From Microlunatus speluncae (GTDB lineage Bacteria; Actinomycetota; Actinomycetes; Propionibacteriales; Propionibacteriaceae), in NCBI RefSeq assembly GCF_009299835.1, contig NZ_VKCZ01000020.1, forward strand, positions 744,001 through 808,000: a stretch of 64,000 bases of DNA, written 5' to 3'. Shown here in pieces: positions 1 to 7,625 of this stretch. The notes below the pieces were generated by a model, which was given only the letters and a program-made list of their open reading frames with translations, was not told the DNA's origin and did no database searches. Numbering within the stretch: the stretch's first letter is position 1; every line of letters begins with the position of its first letter. The position numbers and the translations under genes were made by a program.

Positions 1-23
1 ACCGGAGCAGGAGGGTAGGCACT

Positions 24-998
24 ATGGCCGAACCGATCATCGAGTTCACCGACCTGCGCCGGACGTTCGTGGTCCGGACCAAGGCCGGGCTGTTGCGCCG
101 CGCCAAGCGTGAGGTGCACGCGGTCGACGGGATCAGCGTCACCATCGCGCCGGGCGAGGCGGTCGGCTACATCGGCGCCAACGGTGCCGGCAAGTCGACC
201 ACGATCAAGATGATCACCGGCATCCTGGTGCCTTCCTCCGGCGAGGTCCGGACCTGCGGCATGGAGCCGGTGGCCAACCGGCGCCGGCTGGCGCGCGAGA
301 TCGGGGTCGTGTTCGGCCAGCGCAGCCAACTCTGGTGGGATCTGCCGTTGCGGGAGTCGTTCCGGATCCTGGCCGCGATCCACCGGATCAAGCCCGCGGA
401 CGCGCAGCCGCGGATCGACGAACTGATCGCCGACCTGGCCCTGGACGAACTGCTGGACACCCCGGTCCGGCAACTGTCATTGGGCGAACGGATGCGGGGC
501 GAGGTCGCCGCCGCGCTGGTGCACCGACCGCGGTTGCTGGTCCTGGACGAGCCGTCGATCGGCCTGGACATGATCAGCAAGGAGCGGCTGCGGAACTTCC
601 TGTACGCCGAGCGGGAGCGGCAGGGCACCACGCTGCTGCTGACGACGCACGACATGGGCGACATCGAGCGGCTCTGCGATCGCGTGCTGGTGGTGGATCA
701 CGGCCGGCTGGCGTACGACGGAACGTTGGCCGGGCTGACCGAACGGGTGGCGTTGCAGCGGGTGCTGGTGGTTGACCTGCCGGCGGCGCACGAGCCGTTG
801 CGGCTGGCCAGCGCGGAAAACGTGGGGGTCGAACTCGAGGGACAGCGGCAGCGGCTCGCGTTCTCCCCGGAACAGACCACGGCGGCGCGGGTGCTGGCCG
901 AGGTGTCGGCCCAGGTCGACGTGGTCGACCTCACCCTGGAGGAGCCGGCGATCGAGGAGATCGTCCGGACGCTCTACCACGGCCAGGTGCGGTCCTGA
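24..998 (+). CDS. ABC transporter ATP-binding protein (ABC-2 exporter type)
   Basis: A 324-residue ATPase subunit of an ABC-2 type exporter, working at the cytoplasmic face of the membrane. Visible motifs are Walker A GANGAGKST (51-59), signature LSLGERMR (151-158), Walker B LLVLDEP (171-177) and the H-loop His209. The region between Walker A and the signature (FGQRSQLWWDLP) is typical of the uncharacterised COG4586-like ATPases that pair with two ABC-2 permeases. The last ~80 residues form the usual C-terminal extension. A GGAGGGT-like ribosome site lies just before the ATG. No permease follows, so partners may lie upstream of the window. Substrate unknown. Confidence 0.93.
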   Translation: MAEPIIEFTDLRRTFVVRTKAGLLRRAKREVHAVDGISVTIAPGEAVGYIGANGAGKSTTIKMITGILVPSSGEVRTCGMEPVANRRRLAREIGVVFGQRSQLWWDLPLRESFRILAAIHRIKPADAQPRIDELIADLALDELLDTPVRQLSLGERMRGEVAAALVHRPRLLVLDEPSIGLDMISKERLRNFLYAERERQGTTLLLTTHDMGDIERLCDRVLVVDHGRLAYDGTLAGLTERVALQRVLVVDLPAAHEPLRLASAENVGVELEGQRQRLAFSPEQTTAARVLAEVSAQVDVVDLTLEEPAIEEIVRTLYHGQVRS

Positions 999-1011
999 TC
1001 GGACCGCACCT
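985..1011. terminator. Bidirectional terminator-like hairpin
   Basis: Perfect inverted repeat with 11-bp arms (985-995 and 1001-1011) and a 5-nt loop. It overlaps the stop codon of the ABC ATPase gene and lies between it and the convergent XRE gene. There is no long T run, so the terminator role is inferred from position and stem strength. Confidence 0.6.
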
Positions 1012-1024
1012 CGTGTGGGTGGGC

Positions 1025-1267
1025 TCAGGCGAAGGCCAGGTCGGGCTCGCCGACCCGCAGCCAGGTCCAGATGGTGGTGCCGGTCGCGACGGCCAGCCGG
1101 CGGGCGGTCTGCAGGTTGATCGACCGGACGCCGGCCAGGATGTCCTGCAGCAACTCGAGCGTGATCCCCGATCGGGCGGCGAACCCGGCGACCCCCCAGC
1201 CGCGAGCCTGGATTTCCTGGGCCAGATAGTCGGCCGCGGTGGGTGGGGGAAGAACTGTCTCCTTCAT
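1025..1267 (-). CDS. HigA-like / XRE-family helix-turn-helix protein
   Basis: An 80-residue protein with a compact Xre/HigA-type DNA-binding fold. The segment GFAARSGITLELLQDILAG (about 28-46) reads as helix-turn-helix, followed by NLQTARRLAVATG, the usual fourth-fifth helix region of HigA antitoxins. The C-terminus ends at the domain boundary, so this is a stand-alone DNA binder. An AGGAGACACGG ribosome site precedes the ATG. No HigB-like toxin is next to it (its upstream neighbour is a PspC protein), so it may be an orphan antitoxin or a simple regulator. Confidence 0.75.
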   Translation of the reverse strand: MKETVLPPPTAADYLAQEIQARGWGVAGFAARSGITLELLQDILAGVRSINLQTARRLAVATGTTIWTWLRVGEPDLAFA

Positions 1268-1379
1268 TCCGTGTCTCCTTAGTCTGCTGGCCGTAACTCT
1301 GCACCTGAGGTCTGACAGAACCGGCCGTTATCGAGGCAACGTCTCGATGACCTGGCCGGGTTCCGGGTGGTGACCCGGT

Positions 1380-1574
1380 TCACAGTCGGGACGAGCCCTC
1401 CTCGGGGATCAACAGCCAACCGCCGATGTAGATCAGGATCTGCGGGCCGGGCAGCAGCATCGACAGCACGAAGATGATCCGGACGACGTTGGCGGAGATG
1501 CCGAACCGTCGACCGATCGCCGAGCACACGCCGGCGATCATCCGGTCGTTCCGGGGACGGGCGAGGGTGCTCAT
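1380..1574 (-). CDS. PspC domain membrane protein
   Basis: A 64-residue protein consisting of almost nothing but a PspC domain: NDRMIAGVCSAIGRRFGIS, then a hydrophobic segment VRIIFVLSMLLPGPQILIYIGGWLLIP. This is the standard layout of small actinobacterial PspC proteins, which are membrane-anchored and associated with envelope stress. The start at 1574 was chosen over an upstream ATG because an AGGAGG ribosome site lies 6 nt before it. Monocistronic in appearance. Confidence 0.85.
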   Translation of the reverse strand: MSTLARPRNDRMIAGVCSAIGRRFGISANVVRIIFVLSMLLPGPQILIYIGGWLLIPEEGSSRL

Positions 1575-1896
1575 GGTGTCCTCCTGGGACTGAGTCGGTG
1601 AAGTTCTCTTGTGGTGAACCGTAGGACCCACTCTGCCCCATCAGAACGATCCGAAACCGTGTCTTGCAGGCATCCTCCGGGAGCCACTCAGGGACCCGAT
1701 GGGTGACACCCCGAGAATCGGTGCGCGACCGTCGATCGTCCTCCGATTTGGACACGTACCAGGGGTTCTGGGCGGTACGCGGTCGAGCGCTGTAGGTTAC
1801 TCCCAAGGCCCGGCGACTCACACGAACCCGTGGCCGATTTTGGGCGGCGTCGGGGGTCAGCTGCGCATGTACCTTCTCCGGATGAGGTAGGCGAAC

Positions 1897-4800
1897 GTGG
1901 TACATCCGCGCCGTGGATTCGATGGCGACGCGGTTGACCCTGCGCAGACGACGGCACCGGTGCCGACGATGGAAACCGGTGCTGCGTCGCGGGGGCAGCC
2001 GCGCCGGGCTGGGGCCGCACGAGCGGCGCCCGGCTCTGATGCCGCGCCCGCCCCCACCGCTTACGGTCGCCACGACCCGTCCTTCCCCGACGATCAGCCC
2101 TCCGGGCGGCGGTCACAGCCCGCACCGACGCGTTCGGCCGTGACCCCCGAGTACGGCGACCCTGGCCGGATCGAACCACCGCGGTCCCGTCGCTCCGCCG
2201 ACGGTCCGACCCGATCCTTCGAGACCCCGCCTCGATCCGCCGCCCCTTCCCACTCGGCGGCCCCTTCCCGATCAGCCGGCCCGACCAGGTCGTTCGATCC
2301 GCCGGCGCGCCCGGCCGAGTCGCCGAACCGCTGGGTGGAGGCGCCCGCGCGGCCGTCCCCGTCCTCGTCGCCGACCCGGTCCGCGGCGGAGCCCGATCGC
2401 ACCGACCGGCCCGCGGCTCGACGGTCGCCGGCGCCGACCCGGTCAGCCGCCGAACCCACCCAGCCGGTACGACCTCCGTCCCGCTCGGCCGTCGACCCCA
2501 CCCGGCCCGCCGCGTACGACAGTGGATCCTCGGCGTCCCGGGATTCCGACGGGACCCCCGGCCGGCGTTCGGCCGCCACCAACAGCTGGGGGCCGCCACC
2601 GATCTGGTCCGATCCCTCGTCCGCGCGGTCCGGATCCACCCCGGGACGCTCGGATCGCTCGCTCGGGCGAGCGGAACCGGCTCCTGACCACTCCGTCGCT
2701 CGATCGGACGACGGCCCGGCCCGGCCCGGTCGTGCCGCCCGGCCCGCCGAGCCGCGGCCGAGCCGCTCGGCCGAATCCGCCGGCCCGCCCTACCAGGGCC
2801 GCTCGGCCGAATCCGCCGGCCCGCCCTACCAGGGCCGCTCGGCCGAATCCGCCGGCCAGCTCTACTCGGGCCGCTCGACGGGCGGAGCGTCGGCCCGGTC
2901 GGCCGGCACCCCGGCCCGGTCCTACGACCCGCCGGCGCGCTCCGAGCCCTCTTACCCGCCAGCCGAGCCGTCGGCCCGTGACCTGGACCGGCCGTCCCGC
3001 GCGGCCCGGTCCCGGTCCTACGATCCGCCGGCGCCGGATCCGGGGCCCCGGTCGGCTCCGGCCGAGCCCACGTCGCGGATCGATCGCCCGGCTCCGGTGC
3101 CGGAGCCGCGATCCCGGGCCTATGAGGAATCGCCGCGGTCGGCCGAGCCGCCGGCTCGATCCGATGACTCCTGGTCCCGACTGGGTGGGTCGTCGCGATC
3201 GCGCTCGGCCGAGCCGCGATCGCGGGCCTACGAGTCACCGTCGCGTTCGGCCGGGTCGGCCCGGTCCGCGCGGTCGTACGAGACGCCGTCCCGGACCGCC
3301 GAACCGGTCCGTCCCACCGAGCCGTCCTGGTCGGACGAGGCTCCGTTCCGGTCCTCCGAGTCACCGTCGCGTTCGGCGGGATCGGCCCGGTCTGCGCGGT
3401 CGTACGAGACCCCGTCCCGGACCGCCGAGCCGTCCCGTTCGGACCAAGCTCAGTTCCGGTCCGCCGAGTCGTCGTCGCGGTCCATCGAGCCGCAGTCCTT
3501 CGAATCCCGCTCGTCCGAGCCGGGGGCGCGGGGCCAGGAGCCGTCCCGATCGGCCGAGCGACCCAGTCGGCCGGCCGAGCCGTCGTCGCGTTCGTACGAC
3601 TCGCGATCCCTTGGCTCACCGTCCCGCCCGGCCGATCCGCCGCACCGGTCGCGCGAATCATCGAGCCGTTCGGCGAGCTCGTTCGACGACTCCACCCAGA
3701 CCTTCGCCGCGCTGGACGACACGACCCGCACCTTCAGCGCGGCGTCCGGCACCTCGGTCGGTTCGCCCGGCGTCTTCGACGATTCGACCCGGACGTTCGC
3801 CGCGTACGACGAGCCGACCAGCACCTTCGACGCCGTGCCGCGGTCCGGCGAGTCACCGACCGGCCTGGCCGATCGGGGCCGCACCCGGCCGAACGAGCCG
3901 GCCACCCGGCCGGTCGACCACCGCACCCGCCGGGTCGAGCCAACGATGCACACGGCCCAGACCCCGCCCCGCCCCGAGTCGGTACGGGCTCGGGCCGCGA
4001 CCGACCCGGCCCGCTCGGCAACCAGCGCCGGACCCGCCGCCCGACCGCGCACCGCGGCCCGCACCGGCACGACCGAAGGCCTGTTCCCGTCCGAGGACCG
4101 GATCCCCGCCGCCGACCTGCTCCCGTCCGAAGAGCTGTTCCGCTCGGCCCCGCGGTCGAGCGAGCCTCGGTCCGCCGACCGCGGTCGGTCCGAGTCCCGG
4201 CAGTCGGAGCCGGCTGAGCTGCCGCGTTCCGCCGATTCCGCGTCCCGCGCCGGCCGGCCGGCCCCGACGTTCGACCGGACCTTCGGCGCCCTGATCGCCG
4301 AGCCGGAGGCCGGTGCGGCCGAGCTGCCGGTCAGCCGCCCCGCGGTGGCCCGGTCGGCGGGCACCGCCCGGCCGCCCGCCTCGCGCCGGCCCGGTGACGA
4401 GGCGCCGGCCCGTCCCGATCGTCGGCCCACACCGCAGCGATCCGGCGCGAGGTCGGAGGCCTTGTTCCCGGCCGAGCCGGCGCTGCCATCGGAGTCGCTG
4501 TTCGACGCCGAGGCGATGTTCGCGCCGGAGTCCCGGGCGGCCGCCGCGCCGGAGCCGACGATCCGCACGCCGCGGCCGCCGCTCGATCCCCGGATCGGAT
4601 CGGTCCGGTCCCACCCGGACGCGCGGCACCAGCCGGAGCCGGACCTCCCGGAAGAGCCCGAATACCAGCCTGAGCCGGAGGCCGAGTCGGAGCCGCGACC
4701 GGAGGCTCGGGTCTACAAGGATCCGCTGCACCGCCTCGAGTCCCGGTCCGCCGCTCCCGAAGCCCGTTCCAACCTCCGGACCCGGCCCGGCCAGTCCGCC

Positions 4801-5790
4801 GGCGGACGTACGCCCGGAGCCGGCAAGGCCGCCGAGGAGCCGGACCGGAAGCGGGACGGTTCGCTCCAGGTCGACGCCAACCTGCTGCCGACGATCGAGG
4901 TCGAGCCGATCAAGATCAACGGCCTGAGCAAGCAGTTCGACGACAACTGGGCCGTCCGCGACCTGAGTTTCACCGTGGCGCCGGGCCGGGTCACCGGTTT
5001 GCTCGGGCCGACTGGCGCGGGGAAGACGACCACGCTGCGGATGCTGGTCGGGCTGACCCGGCCGACCAGCGGCACGGCGACGTTCGGTGATCACGGCTAT
5101 GCCGCGCTGCGGCACCCGCAGCGGATGGTCGGCACCGTCCTCGGCCGCAACTTCCATCCCCGGCACAGTGGCCGTGATCATCTCCGAGTCGCCGCGGCGA
5201 CCGCCGGCGTGAGCGATGATCAGGTCGACGATCTGCTCTATCTGGTCGGCCTCTCCGACGCGGCCAACCGCCCCGCTGACTCGTACTCGCTCGGCATGCA
5301 ACAGCGCCTCGCGATTGCCGGCGCGCTGCTCGGCGAGCCCGAGTATCTGATCTTGGACGAGCCCGCGATCGGCCTCGATCCGGACGGGATCCGCTGGCTG
5401 CGCGGCTTCCTGCGGTCGTTCGCCGCGACCGGCCGCGCGGTGCTGATCTCGTCCCATCTGCTGAACGACGCGCAGCGGATCGTCGACGACGTCGTGGTGA
5501 TCCGGGACGGCCGGTTGATCAACCAGATCAACATGGCCGATCTGGCCGGCAGCCAGGGCACCACCCGGCTCCGGGTCGATGACGTCAGCGCCGCCCGGGC
5601 CGCGTTGGCCGATGTCGCCGAGACGCTCGTCTGCGGTGACGAGGAGGGCCGCTACCTGCGCGTCCTCAGCCAGGACGTGGCCGAGATCGGTTTCCGGCTG
5701 TACCGGTCCGATGTCATCGTCTACGAACTGGTCCGGGAGGAGCTCAACCTGGAGCAGCTGTTCTTCAGCGCTCTCGAAGGCGCTGCATGA
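1897..5790 (+). CDS. ABC transporter ATPase with a ~1000-residue disordered N-terminal region
   Basis: 1297 residues. Residues ~1-1000 are low complexity, dominated by Ser, Arg, Pro, Ala and Glu in RSAEP/PSRSAE-like units. There is a 12-residue tandem repeat (2764-2871), a 24-residue duplication, and four DDSTRTF-like motifs around residues 595-650. Residues ~1005-1240 are a normal ABC ATPase: Walker A GPTGAGKT (1037-1044), signature SLGMQQ (from 1131), Walker B LILDEP (from 1151). The GTG start has GAGGTAGG upstream; a later start cannot be excluded. The stop overlaps the ATG of the permease gene (ATGA), so the two form one exporter. A ~1000-residue tail is far beyond the usual ~300 residues of this family. 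Ordinary ATPase function is safe; the role of the tail is unknown. Confidence 0.88.
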   Translation: MVHPRRGFDGDAVDPAQTTAPVPTMETGAASRGQPRRAGAARAAPGSDAAPAPTAYGRHDPSFPDDQPSGRRSQPAPTRSAVTPEYGDPGRIEPPRSRRSADGPTRSFETPPRSAAPSHSAAPSRSAGPTRSFDPPARPAESPNRWVEAPARPSPSSSPTRSAAEPDRTDRPAARRSPAPTRSAAEPTQPVRPPSRSAVDPTRPAAYDSGSSASRDSDGTPGRRSAATNSWGPPPIWSDPSSARSGSTPGRSDRSLGRAEPAPDHSVARSDDGPARPGRAARPAEPRPSRSAESAGPPYQGRSAESAGPPYQGRSAESAGQLYSGRSTGGASARSAGTPARSYDPPARSEPSYPPAEPSARDLDRPSRAARSRSYDPPAPDPGPRSAPAEPTSRIDRPAPVPEPRSRAYEESPRSAEPPARSDDSWSRLGGSSRSRSAEPRSRAYESPSRSAGSARSARSYETPSRTAEPVRPTEPSWSDEAPFRSSESPSRSAGSARSARSYETPSRTAEPSRSDQAQFRSAESSSRSIEPQSFESRSSEPGARGQEPSRSAERPSRPAEPSSRSYDSRSLGSPSRPADPPHRSRESSSRSASSFDDSTQTFAALDDTTRTFSAASGTSVGSPGVFDDSTRTFAAYDEPTSTFDAVPRSGESPTGLADRGRTRPNEPATRPVDHRTRRVEPTMHTAQTPPRPESVRARAATDPARSATSAGPAARPRTAARTGTTEGLFPSEDRIPAADLLPSEELFRSAPRSSEPRSADRGRSESRQSEPAELPRSADSASRAGRPAPTFDRTFGALIAEPEAGAAELPVSRPAVARSAGTARPPASRRPGDEAPARPDRRPTPQRSGARSEALFPAEPALPSESLFDAEAMFAPESRAAAAPEPTIRTPRPPLDPRIGSVRSHPDARHQPEPDLPEEPEYQPEPEAESEPRPEARVYKDPLHRLESRSAAPEARSNLRTRPGQSAGGRTPGAGKAAEEPDRKRDGSLQVDANLLPTIEVEPIKINGLSKQFDDNWAVRDLSFTVAPGRVTGLLGPTGAGKTTTLRMLVGLTRPTSGTATFGDHGYAALRHPQRMVGTVLGRNFHPRHSGRDHLRVAAATAGVSDDQVDDLLYLVGLSDAANRPADSYSLGMQQRLAIAGALLGEPEYLILDEPAIGLDPDGIRWLRGFLRSFAATGRAVLISSHLLNDAQRIVDDVVVIRDGRLINQINMADLAGSQGTTRLRVDDVSAARAALADVAETLVCGDEEGRYLRVLSQDVAEIGFRLYRSDVIVYELVREELNLEQLFFSALEGAA
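2764..2871 (+). repeat. Three 36-bp tandem repeats inside the ABC-fusion gene
   Basis: Copies at 2764-2799 and 2800-2835 are identical and encode RSAESAGPPYQG. The third copy, 2836-2871, diverges at its 3' end (RSAESAGQLYSG). The period is a multiple of three, so frame is kept. Exact identity suggests a recent slippage or recombination event. Confidence 0.9.
3235..3432 (+). repeat. 72-bp coding duplication in the disordered region
   Basis: The segments 3235-3306 and 3361-3432 encode the same 24 residues (beginning SPSRSAGSARSARSYE). They differ at only a few third-codon positions and are spaced 126 bp apart. The synonymous differences indicate the protein sequence has been kept since the duplication. 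Confidence 0.85.
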
Positions 5791-6587
5791 TCGGTGTTCT
5801 CCGGGCGGAACTGATCAAGGTTCGCGCCGACCGCCCGTCCCGGGTGCTGTTGATCCTCGGCTTCGTCCTGGGAATCGGTTCCGCGGTGCTCACCGGCGTG
5901 CTCGCGATCAGGCCCGAGCTGGCCGCCGGCCAACCGGCTACCGTGCTCGGCCGGGACGCGAGCGCGGTGATCGGGATCTACAACGGGGCCATCCCGATGA
6001 CCCGGATCCTGGCGCTGGTCGCCGGTGCGTTGGCGATGAGCCGTGAATACAGTCACAAGACCCTGGCCCTGACCTATCTGTCCACACCCAACCGCTACAG
6101 CGTGATCGGCGCCAAGGCCGGTGCGCAGGCCCTGATCGGCCTGATCATCGGGCTGGTCAGCGTGCTGATCGGCTTCGTCGTCGCGACCGTGTTCATCATC
6201 GTCACGTCGGGCTCGTTCTTCCTCGACCAGGCCGGCACCTGGGGCGCGCTGCTGCTCGGCGTGCTGTCGATCGCGGTCTGGTCCCTGATCGGCTGCGCGG
6301 CCGGGGTGCTGATCCGCGACGTCGTGATCACGCTGGCGATCACCCTCGGCTTCTGCTTCCTGGTCGACCCGACCGTGGCCGTGATCTTCGCCGACCAGGG
6401 CTGGACCCTGGCGCAGAACCTGCTGCCCAGCGGCGCCACGGCCGCCATGGTGCAGAGTCACAGCGTGCTGATGCTGGCCAGCGCCAATCCGTTCCCGCCG
6501 GGGCTGGCCGCGCTGGTGCTGATCGGCTGGTGCCTGATTCCCGGCGTCATCGGCACCGCGCTCACGATCAGCCGCGATGTCGAGTGA
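5787..6587 (+). CDS. ABC-2 type permease
   Basis: A 266-residue integral membrane protein, the transmembrane partner of the preceding ATPase (4-bp ATGA overlap). The N-terminus MIGVLRAELIKVRADRPSR is the amphipathic start typical of ABC-2 permeases. About six hydrophobic spans follow (near residues 18-40, 65-85, 108-135, 148-170, 176-200 and 233-258). Residues AMSREYSHKTL match the conserved cytoplasmic motif between the first two spans. Exported substrate unknown. Confidence 0.9.
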   Translation: MIGVLRAELIKVRADRPSRVLLILGFVLGIGSAVLTGVLAIRPELAAGQPATVLGRDASAVIGIYNGAIPMTRILALVAGALAMSREYSHKTLALTYLSTPNRYSVIGAKAGAQALIGLIIGLVSVLIGFVVATVFIIVTSGSFFLDQAGTWGALLLGVLSIAVWSLIGCAAGVLIRDVVITLAITLGFCFLVDPTVAVIFADQGWTLAQNLLPSGATAAMVQSHSVLMLASANPFPPGLAALVLIGWCLIPGVIGTALTISRDVE

Positions 6588-6602
6588 GCGCTCGGCTGCC
6601 GA

Positions 6603-6608
6603 TAGGAT
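6603..6608 (+). promoter_or_regulatory. Candidate leaderless -10 box of purS
   Basis: TAGGAT ends 6 nt before the purS ATG. No Shine-Dalgarno sequence lies between, so transcription would start at or next to the start codon. Confidence 0.5.
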
Positions 6609-6614
6609 TCCCGC

Positions 6615-6908
6615 ATGGCGCGCGTAGTGGTAGATGTGATGCCGAAGCCGGAAATCCTTGACCCGCAGGGCAAAGCCGTCACCGGCGCGCTCGGCCGGCT
6701 CGGTTTCTCCGGCATCTCGGTACGGCAGGGCAAGCGGTTCGAGCTCGAGATCGAGGGTGACGCGACCCCCGACCGGCTGGCCGAGGTGGAGCGAGCGGCC
6801 GAGACGCTGCTGGCCAACACCGTGATCGAGACCTTCGAGGTCCGGATCGACGCGGCACCCGAAGAGTCCGCCGCTCCGGCCGACAGCGACGGCGAGGCCG
6901 GCGCCTGA
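6615..6908 (+). CDS. purS: Phosphoribosylformylglycinamidine synthase subunit PurS
   Basis: A 97-residue small subunit of the formylglycinamidine ribonucleotide synthase complex (fourth step of purine synthesis). It bridges PurL and PurQ for ammonia channelling. The sequence VVVDVMPKPEILDPQGKAV is the classic PurS N-terminus, and VRQGKRFELEIEG follows. The ~18-residue acidic tail is a mild extension. The stop codon overlaps the purQ ATG (TGATG), so translation is coupled. Confidence 0.97.
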   Translation: MARVVVDVMPKPEILDPQGKAVTGALGRLGFSGISVRQGKRFELEIEGDATPDRLAEVERAAETLLANTVIETFEVRIDAAPEESAAPADSDGEAGA

Positions 6909-7588
6909 TGCCACCCCGGATCGGCGTCGTCACCTTCCCCGGGTCGCTCGACGATCACGACGCGCTGCGCGCGATCGAGCTCAACGGCGGCCAGTCCGTG
7001 CCGCTCTGGCACGGCAGCGACTCCCTGACCGGCGTGGACGCGGTCATCCTGCCCGGCGGCTTCTCCTACGGCGACTACCTGCGCTGCGGCGCGATCGCCC
7101 GGTTCGCCCCGATCATGGCCGAGGTGATCCGGTCCGCGGAGGCCGGAATGCCGGTCCTCGGCATCTGCAACGGCTTCCAGATCCTCTGCGAGGCGCACCT
7201 GCTGCCCGGCGCGCTGGTCCGCAACGACGTGCGGACCTTCGTCTGCCGCGACCAGCGGCTCCGGGTCGAGTCCACCGACACCACCTGGACGTCGGACTTC
7301 CGGATCGGCCAGGAGATCACCATCGTGCTCAAGAACGGCGAGGGCGGGTACGTCGCCGACCAGCCGACCCTGGACATGCTGGAGTCGGAGGGCCGGGTCG
7401 TCTTCCGCTATCTGGACGGCAACCCGAACGGTTCCTACCGCGACATCGCCGGCATCTGCAACGAGCGCGGCAACGTCGTCGGCCTGATGCCGCACCCCGA
7501 GCACAACGTCGAGGAGTTGACCGGCCCGTCCACCGACGGCCGCGCCTTCTTCGGCAGCGTGCTCAACTTCCTCGCCGCCCGGGCCTGA
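6908..7588 (+). CDS. purQ: Phosphoribosylformylglycinamidine synthase subunit PurQ
   Basis: A 226-residue class I glutamine amidotransferase that supplies ammonia to PurL. The nucleophile is Cys87 in LGICNGFQ and the catalytic pair is His196/Glu198 in MPHPEHN. The oxyanion motif LPGGFSYGDYLR is intact. It is coupled to purS and followed by purL after 37 bp. Length is normal for stand-alone PurQ. Confidence 0.98.
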   Translation: MPPRIGVVTFPGSLDDHDALRAIELNGGQSVPLWHGSDSLTGVDAVILPGGFSYGDYLRCGAIARFAPIMAEVIRSAEAGMPVLGICNGFQILCEAHLLPGALVRNDVRTFVCRDQRLRVESTDTTWTSDFRIGQEITIVLKNGEGGYVADQPTLDMLESEGRVVFRYLDGNPNGSYRDIAGICNERGNVVGLMPHPEHNVEELTGPSTDGRAFFGSVLNFLAARA

Positions 7589-7613
7589 CCGGCCCCCCAA
7601 TCCCAGAGATCGG

Positions 7614-7619
7614 TAGTTT
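7614..7619 (+). promoter_or_regulatory. Candidate leaderless -10 box of purL
   Basis: TAGTTT lies 6 nt before the GTG start of purL in the short purQ-purL gap. It suggests purL can be transcribed separately as well as by read-through. Confidence 0.4.
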
Positions 7620-7625
7620 CTTCCT

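Noticed and set aside
1025..1267. HigBA toxin-antitoxin system
   Set aside because: Only the HigA-like protein is present; neither neighbour resembles a HigB/RelE toxin.
2764..2871. 36-bp repeats as a CRISPR array
   Set aside because: The copies are directly adjacent with no spacers and encode in-frame protein.
1688..3661. Long open frame antisense to the ABC-fusion tract
   Set aside because: Its composition (Arg/Pro/Thr runs) is what the complement of a GC-rich S/R/P/E-coding tract gives. The sense frame continues into a real ATPase domain, the antisense one contains no domain.
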